Assembly (NCBI GenBank): GCA_948567375.1
Contig: OX419759.1
Coordinates: forward strand, 22,226,744 to 22,290,743
From: Lunularia cruciata
Lineage: Eukaryota; Streptophyta; Marchantiopsida; Lunulariales; Lunulariaceae
DNA length: 64,000 bases
Reading direction: 5' to 3'
In this document: positions 58,657-64,000 of the stretch, piece by piece
Layout: each line of letters opens with the position of its first letter
How positions within the stretch are numbered: the first letter of the stretch is position 1
Program-made: the position numbers and the translations under genes
Notes under the pieces: model-generated
What the model was told of the DNA's origin: nothing
The model's database searches: none
The model's input: the letters and a program-made list of their open reading frames with translations, nothing else

Positions 58657-61213
58657 ATAAGCTAGCTCACAAAGCTCACTTCTCTAATGTTGAGCCTTTG
58701 AGTTCTTGGCTAGAGTAAATAGAAAGCCAGTGAGCATCACTTAGATTCTCTTAGCTAGAGTGGGTGTGGCTTGACCGTCATCAATGCTTTGTTGTTGGTG
58801 AGTTGTTGAGGATCAGATCGAGTATTGATCTAAGTTTTGTTGATTTGAGTTGTAAACAATCTGATTACATCAGAGAAGTGAGTCAAGGGGAAAATGGGTG
58901 CAGGAATTGCAAGTGTTGGTGGTATCTCCAAGCTCAGTAGATTGTGGTGTCTCAATTGAATAGTTCAGATTTCCTTGAGAGAGAGTGTGTGCAAAAGCAT
59001 TGGCAATATTTTGGGCCAAGGAGTAGCAATTTTCAAGTGGTAGCTATGATTTTGATATCAAGACCATTTTGTTGCGAGTTGAGCTCAGAAACTGAAATTG
59101 AAGGTGGAGTTGGGAGCACCTCCTTGCAAATTAGAGATTTGATGAAACCTATTTTTCCAATTCGGCTTGAGTGAAGAGTTAGTGGAGGATTTGGCAGTCA
59201 GCCATTTTTAGGGATTTATGTCAAATTTATGTCAGATTTTGTGGAGGGTTTATGTCAAATTTTGGCAAGAAGAACTTTGATTGATCCTTGGTGATCCTTG
59301 TAGCTCATGAAGTAGACAAGTCCTCTGATTATATCAAATGCCAAATGGTGGCAGAGTCAATCCCATGTTGATTTATGGGATGGAGGGTTTTTGTTTAGCA
59401 TTCTTGTGATCTGACCTCCTCCATTATTTGCTTCTTGTTTGTGCATTGTGTTTGAGTGAAGTGCCTTGAATTTTGAGCATTGGTGCTTTGGTGTGCTCTT
59501 GATAGTGAGGCTGGAGTGATGATCAATCGGACTACCTTTGTTTCTCTCCGATGAGGCAAAAAGTGATGACCTTCAAACCGTGAGAATGCATGTTATGATG
59601 ATAAATTACAAGTCGCCCTTGCCTCTAGTGTAGTTGTCTCAGTTAGAGTTACATTAGTGGGTAGTGTTCCATTAATTTTGGTACTTGGTGGTGTTTGGTT
59701 GGCGTTAGCACTTGGTGGGATAATTGCTGTTAGAGTTTGTGATTGTGGTTGTGGTTACTTTGTCACGATGGAGTTCTTTGGGGATTCTAGAGGAGATAGC
59801 TCTGCAGTATGTAGTGGATTTACTCAAAGTGGTGCTCAATATTAGCCTATATCTCATGTCCCAATGAGGGAGGAGATTGACTTTGAGTTGGAGTTTGACA
59901 CAAGAGCGATCCAACTGAGAGTGCACTTGGCATGTCTACACCGTTGTTGTAGGACATGGATGAGATTTATGGGGCCTCCAAAGGCCCTAGGCATTACTTT
60001 GGTATAATGGGTACCATTGAGTTGGATGATTTCATCTAGGAGTTTGATAGTAAGTGTGATCTACAGTAGATGTAGAACCCAACTTTGTTTCAACATTTGG
60101 AGGGTCCACCAATGGACAACTACTGTGAGTTCAGGAGAGCTCACTTGGAGGAGATTGAGTTTTGGAGATAATATTGATCTCCAAACTATGTCTCCATCAC
60201 TTCAAGCTCAATTGCTAGGGGTACATCAGCTATACCCACAAGTTCTAGCTCAAGTAGTGTTGGTGGAACTAGTGGAGGTGCACTTGTTGGAGATAGTGCT
60301 ACCACAAGTGGAGGTACCACTATAGGAGGTGGTGTGGTACCGGGGTTTAATCCCATGGTAGAGTTCTTCTAGTGTTTGAGGTAGAACTACCAAGGACTAC
60401 GGACTGACAAGCTAAGGAGCTTGTAGAAGTTCTAGCGGAAGGCTGGAAAGAGCCTATGCAAGGCAAACACCTCCATGAGGCGGCTGATCAATTTCACTCA
60501 AGGACTTATTGAGGCCTAAGCAATCCAGTTTTGGTATAGGATATAGGACAAGGAGTTGCAACATAGAGTTTGTGATGCTATGTTGCTACAGGCTACTTTG
60601 CCTACTTTGGCAGTGGTCTTTGGTTTGGCTTAGCGTATTGAGCTCACATGGTAGAGGAGAGGGTGGTGAAATCTGGATTTGGTAGGGAGAGCTCATCCAC
60701 AACTATTACTTCTTCTAGAGTGCAACAGATTGCAACATGCCTAGTTGGTTTTCAAGGACAGGGTGGACAACCTAGATCCTATGGAGCAAGTGGAGGGCAT
60801 AGTGGAGCTAGATCCTTACCTTTATTTTTAGGTTAGCAGCAGCCAATGAGTGGTGGTGTTGTTTGTTGAACTTGTGGTGGACCTCACCATAGGAGAGAGT
60901 GCACTCAAAGCAGTGGACCTAATACCTATGGTGCACCACAGCTAGGACAAAGGCAGTGTGAGCATTGCCATAGATTTGATCACACTAGTGACCAGTGCTT
61001 TGACCTACACCTTGAGTTACGGAGTGGTAGGGCTGCTATGGTAGGTAGTAGAGGAGCTCCAATTCATGGAGGACGAGGTGGTACAGGTGGTGGTAGAGGA
61101 TCTACACCTAGTAGGGATGCAGTGCCCGCCCTTACTTTTGATACATCTATGGCTACTTGGATTGAGCAGTTGGAGCAAAGATTGGCTAGTATGGCCATTG
61201 CTCAAAGGAGATC
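58657..61213 (+). pseudogene. Decayed gag of a gypsy element
   Basis: No continuous frame. Recognisable pieces are MGTIELDDFI (near 60009), LEGPPMDNYCEFRRAHLEE (near 60100) and, near 60868-61010, two zinc knuckles: one with a stop replacing a residue (C-stop-TCGGPHHRREC) and an intact one, CEHCHRFDHTSDQCF. A Gly-rich stretch follows (GRGGTGGGRGSTPS). The part 58657-59850 shows no recognisable domain and may be leader sequence. Confidence 0.6.
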
Positions 61214-61575
61214 TGTAACACCCATTTGTGCATGTGTGTGGTATTTTGATATTTAGCTTGGTATAACAAGTACTTGAGAGATATTATTTATCTAAATATA
61301 AAGGATGATTCTATATTAGTCATGATTAGCTAAAGTTAGTCATAGCTAAGATAAAAGGGACCTTACTTTAGAGGAAGTAGAAAAGATGAGCACCACTATT
61401 TTGGATTTTAGTGTGTTGACTTGGTATTATTCCTAGGTGTTTGGCTTTGAGGAAAGAGTTGAGAACTCTTGGGCCCGCAAGCCTTTTTGTTTTGGATTCT
61501 TCTTTAGTCCAAGGATAGCCCATGTGAAGGAATCCTTGATTTAGTGGTTGGATCAAGATAAGATCACATGCTTAG
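61214..61575 (+). repeat. 5' part of an LTR (TGTAACACCC start)
   Basis: It begins TGTAACACCCATTTG, typical of a gypsy LTR start, and its body is the inverted form of 57977-58304. Its end (TCAAGATAAGATCACATGCTTAG) is the beginning of the segment at 57633 and 58319. It appears to have inserted at the end of the gag knuckle region and is broken at 61575. Confidence 0.72.
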
Positions 61576-61614
61576 ATAGAAGGAGGCTATATATATTAGA
61601 TAGAAGGAGGCTAT
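61573..61614 (+). repeat. 25-bp tandem duplication
   Basis: AGATAGAAGGAGGCTAT occurs at 61573-61589 and 61598-61614, separated by ATATATTA-type sequence, exactly at the broken edge of the LTR fragment. Confidence 0.8.
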
Positions 61615-62457
61615 GAGAGCTCACTTGGAGAGAACTTTAGGGGAGGAGAGGGCTGAAATTTTGTTTGAGAATTTGGACCAATTTTTTACCTTGTAGTTCA
61701 TTATGATGTCTTTGAGGTGATTTTGTACATCTTGTACACTTGAGAGGATTTTGAGAGATTTTGTGAGGTGGATTACAGATTTTGGAGATTAAGGTGATTT
61801 TGGGCAAAATCTCAAGTTTGGGATCAGAATTAAAATTTCTACAAATGATAGCTTAGGTTATCCTTCAGTTAGCATACTTGAAATTATTATGGGAGCTGCT
61901 ATGCACATTGGGCTAGATTTTTGAAAGTTGTAGGGTAAATTGCTTCCGCAATGCATGCTCTCTAGAACTTTTTATAAAGTCTGCAATTTCTTCAATTTCT
62001 AGAGGATTGTCGTGAAAATTTCCAAAAAAATTAAGTGTATTTTATCCAACATTTTGACACAAAAATTGGACATAGATCATTTTTAAGCAGAGAGTTCTAA
62101 GTTTTTAAAGTAAGGGGGGTGGTTTCTAGACCAAATCCAAAATATATGTGCTGAATAGAAAAGTGCCTAGGCCAAATGGCTTCATGAAAAGGTTTGAAAT
62201 TTTGCAAGGAGAGACATTTTGGAGTTTTGATTAAGTGTGAAAAATTTCAGAGTATTCTAAAATACCAGTTTTGAGATTTGACTAACATTGTGAGGAAGGG
62301 TCAATTCTGAAGAGTTTAGATTTCATGCATGAGGAGTGTGAGAGCAACAAAAAGCATGTTTAAGTGTTTAGACTCATCTTGGGAACATGGGGGTCACCAA
62401 GAGTGGAAATTGAGCCTATGCAAAGTTCCCGAAAGGTGGTTTGATGTGATTCTATAG
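61615..62457. other. Non-coding retroelement leader-like sequence
   Basis: No useful reading frame. The T/G-rich text (for example GATTTTGGGCAAAATCTCAAG) lies between the LTR fragment and the gag-like fragments, so it may be an untranslated leader. I see nothing further. Confidence 0.35.
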
Positions 62458-64000
62458 GTGGATTTGAGGAGAAGAGAGTTTAGAATAGAATTTGAAGAGA
62501 GTGTTGAGAGGTTCCAAAAACCTACACCACTTGGAGGAAAGAGTGAATCTAAGTGCTTTTTATGTGGAGAGAAGGAGCATGGGGCAAGTTCATGTCCATT
62601 GAATTTTGAGAGCAAGAGATTGAGAGAAAGGAGAGGTTTACTTGACTTGGGTTTGCATATTGGACCTTCTTCACCAAGATTGGGAGGGAGAAGATCTAAG
62701 ACCAAGGAGTTAGTTGTGTGAGGTTTGTGGAGTAGAAGAACTTCCACAAGGACATAAATGTAGTGGAGTAAAAGCAATTTTGGAGACTTTGGTGAAGGAT
62801 CTTGGAGAAAGTCTTAGTACAGCTATAGAAATACTACCACCTTCATCAAATAGTTCTCAAGATTAGTGATGGAGATAATCTTTAAACTTATGGATAAACT
62901 ATCCATGAGAGTTTGATTAATATGCACTCTAGGATTTGATGTTGCTATAGAAATCTTGGAGTAACCTGAACCTTTTTTGTTCCCTAGGGTGGATTATTCT
63001 CAGATAGTACTATTCATGTATATACTCTATTGGTTATACTACAAATTAGAAGCAAGGTGAGATATGAGAAACCTTCTTCCAAGGTTGAAACTATCAAGAT
63101 TGTAATTCGTATGGAGGAGAGTTTAGAAGGAGATGAGAGTGATTTGGTGATGAAGGAGGCTGTACATCCTCCTCAAGGTTATAAGTTTGGTGTAACTTTT
63201 GATACTTTGGTGGCAAGGGTTGCACCACAAGTAGTAGTTTCTCCAATTCTTGCACCTCCACCAAAGGATCCACTTCAAACCATCATAGAACAACTTGCAG
63301 ATCTCAAGATCAATGTGGTGCAACTATAGGAGAAGAGAGAGGTGGATAAGAATGTAGGGAGAGGGCCTAGAAGTTATGGAAGTTATCCATATAGAGGAGG
63401 CCAACCAACCAACAATTTCAATGAGAGAAATGGTTTTGGTTGTAGAGGAAAAGGTCATATTCAAAGGAATTGCCCAAATTCTAACTACCATGGAGGAAGG
63501 GGTTATGAGTGAGCCAATAGAGAGAAAGAAGGAGGTAGTGAAACCCAAGTGGATCCTAATCCAAAAAAGGTAAGGGGATAGCATCTATAGATGTGGTTGA
63601 AAGTAAGTATGAGAAGGGAGAGTGCTCAAACTCCAAGAGTCTTAATTTGGAGCTTTTGGCACAAGAAAAGAAGAGAGCTTGTTTTGCAGAGGATGTGCAC
63701 TCTTCTCAAGGATTTACTCCTAGCCAAGATACTTCTATGCCTACTAGGAGCACTCACACAAGCACTTCAACACCATCAACAATAAAGATTCCAAGGAAGA
63801 AGTTGGAGATGGAGGACTTCTTGATCTCAAAGCAACAATGGAACAACAATGTCTTGGAGGATGTTGCTAGTCACAAGGCTAACATCACAGTGGACCAATT
63901 GATTGCTTTGAATCTTACTTTGAGAAAGGAGCTTAGAGGTGGTTTGAGTTCTACAAGGAGCAAGAGGACAAAGAAGGAAAAATTTCCAGTATCAATGGGG
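62458..64000 (+). pseudogene. Gag-like fragments of the third gypsy family, running off the window
   Basis: Near 62458-62721 the strand encodes SKCFLCGEKEHGASSCPLNF, a CCHC knuckle. At 63030-63329 a Leu/Val-rich segment ends EQLADLKINVVQL. Near 63430-63475 a further knuckle, GCRGKGHIQRNCPNSN, appears, and from about 63790 the frame LEMEDFLISKQQWNNNVLED leads to the window end. The last 40 bases resemble 56965-57010, so a protease like the one at 57117 probably follows outside the window. Confidence 0.65.

Noticed and set aside
58319-61575. A complete gypsy element bounded by the LTR-like segments at 58319 and 61214
   Set aside because: The two segments cover different parts of the LTR, no primer site or pol lies between them, and no target duplication was found.

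Overview
The window reads as nuclear DNA of a land plant. It holds an LRR receptor kinase, a SWEET sugar transporter with plant-type introns and an F-box protein, separated by large nested Ty3/gypsy retrotransposons. Short introns, the style of the F-box protein and a GYIPPEY-type receptor kinase make me lean towards a bryophyte, but the sequence alone does not prove that.

Layout. 1-6.7 kb: purine-rich tandem repeats, then gene-poor sequence with two opposed scraps of a non-LTR element. 6.7-10.4 kb: a complete two-exon LRR receptor-like kinase (+). 12.6-22.2 kb: an old single-ORF non-LTR retrotransposon on the minus strand, with an N-terminal C2H2 finger, a LADD reverse transcriptase and a C-terminal domain resembling the R2-type endonuclease. 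It is cut twice: by a solo LTR (14301-15036, target duplication CAATG) and by a complete chromovirus (15426-21005, duplication CTCCA). The chromovirus LTRs carry dense, well-formed heat-shock elements upstream of a TATA box. 23.65-26.14 kb: a six-exon SWEET gene (+), reconstructed exon by exon. 28.3-29.7 kb: an F-box/kelch-like gene (-). 31.8-35.4 kb: a strongly AT-rich island.

35,425-52,651 is the centrepiece: one Ty3/gypsy element (Athila/Tat-like) of about 17.2 kb, bounded by the target duplication TATGA. Its LTRs are about 3.7 kb and each contains a decayed reading frame of roughly 850 codons, acidic then coiled-coil. A third copy of this LTR sits as a solo LTR inside the integrase gene with its own duplication (AAGTT). 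Most nonsense mutations I compared are private to one LTR, so the ancestral LTR almost certainly carried an open protein gene. A 31-bp piece of LTR end plus primer-binding site is also inserted inside the reverse transcriptase gene.

52.7-64 kb: duplicated AT-rich sequence, a 3'-truncated second chromovirus of the same heat-shock-element family (53906 to about 56975), and a patchwork of gag, protease and LTR fragments of at least one other gypsy family, including an LTR piece flanked by 41-44 bp inverted repeats.

The three host genes look independent: a surface receptor, a sugar carrier and a ubiquitin-ligase adaptor. Most of the remainder records successive nested transposition.
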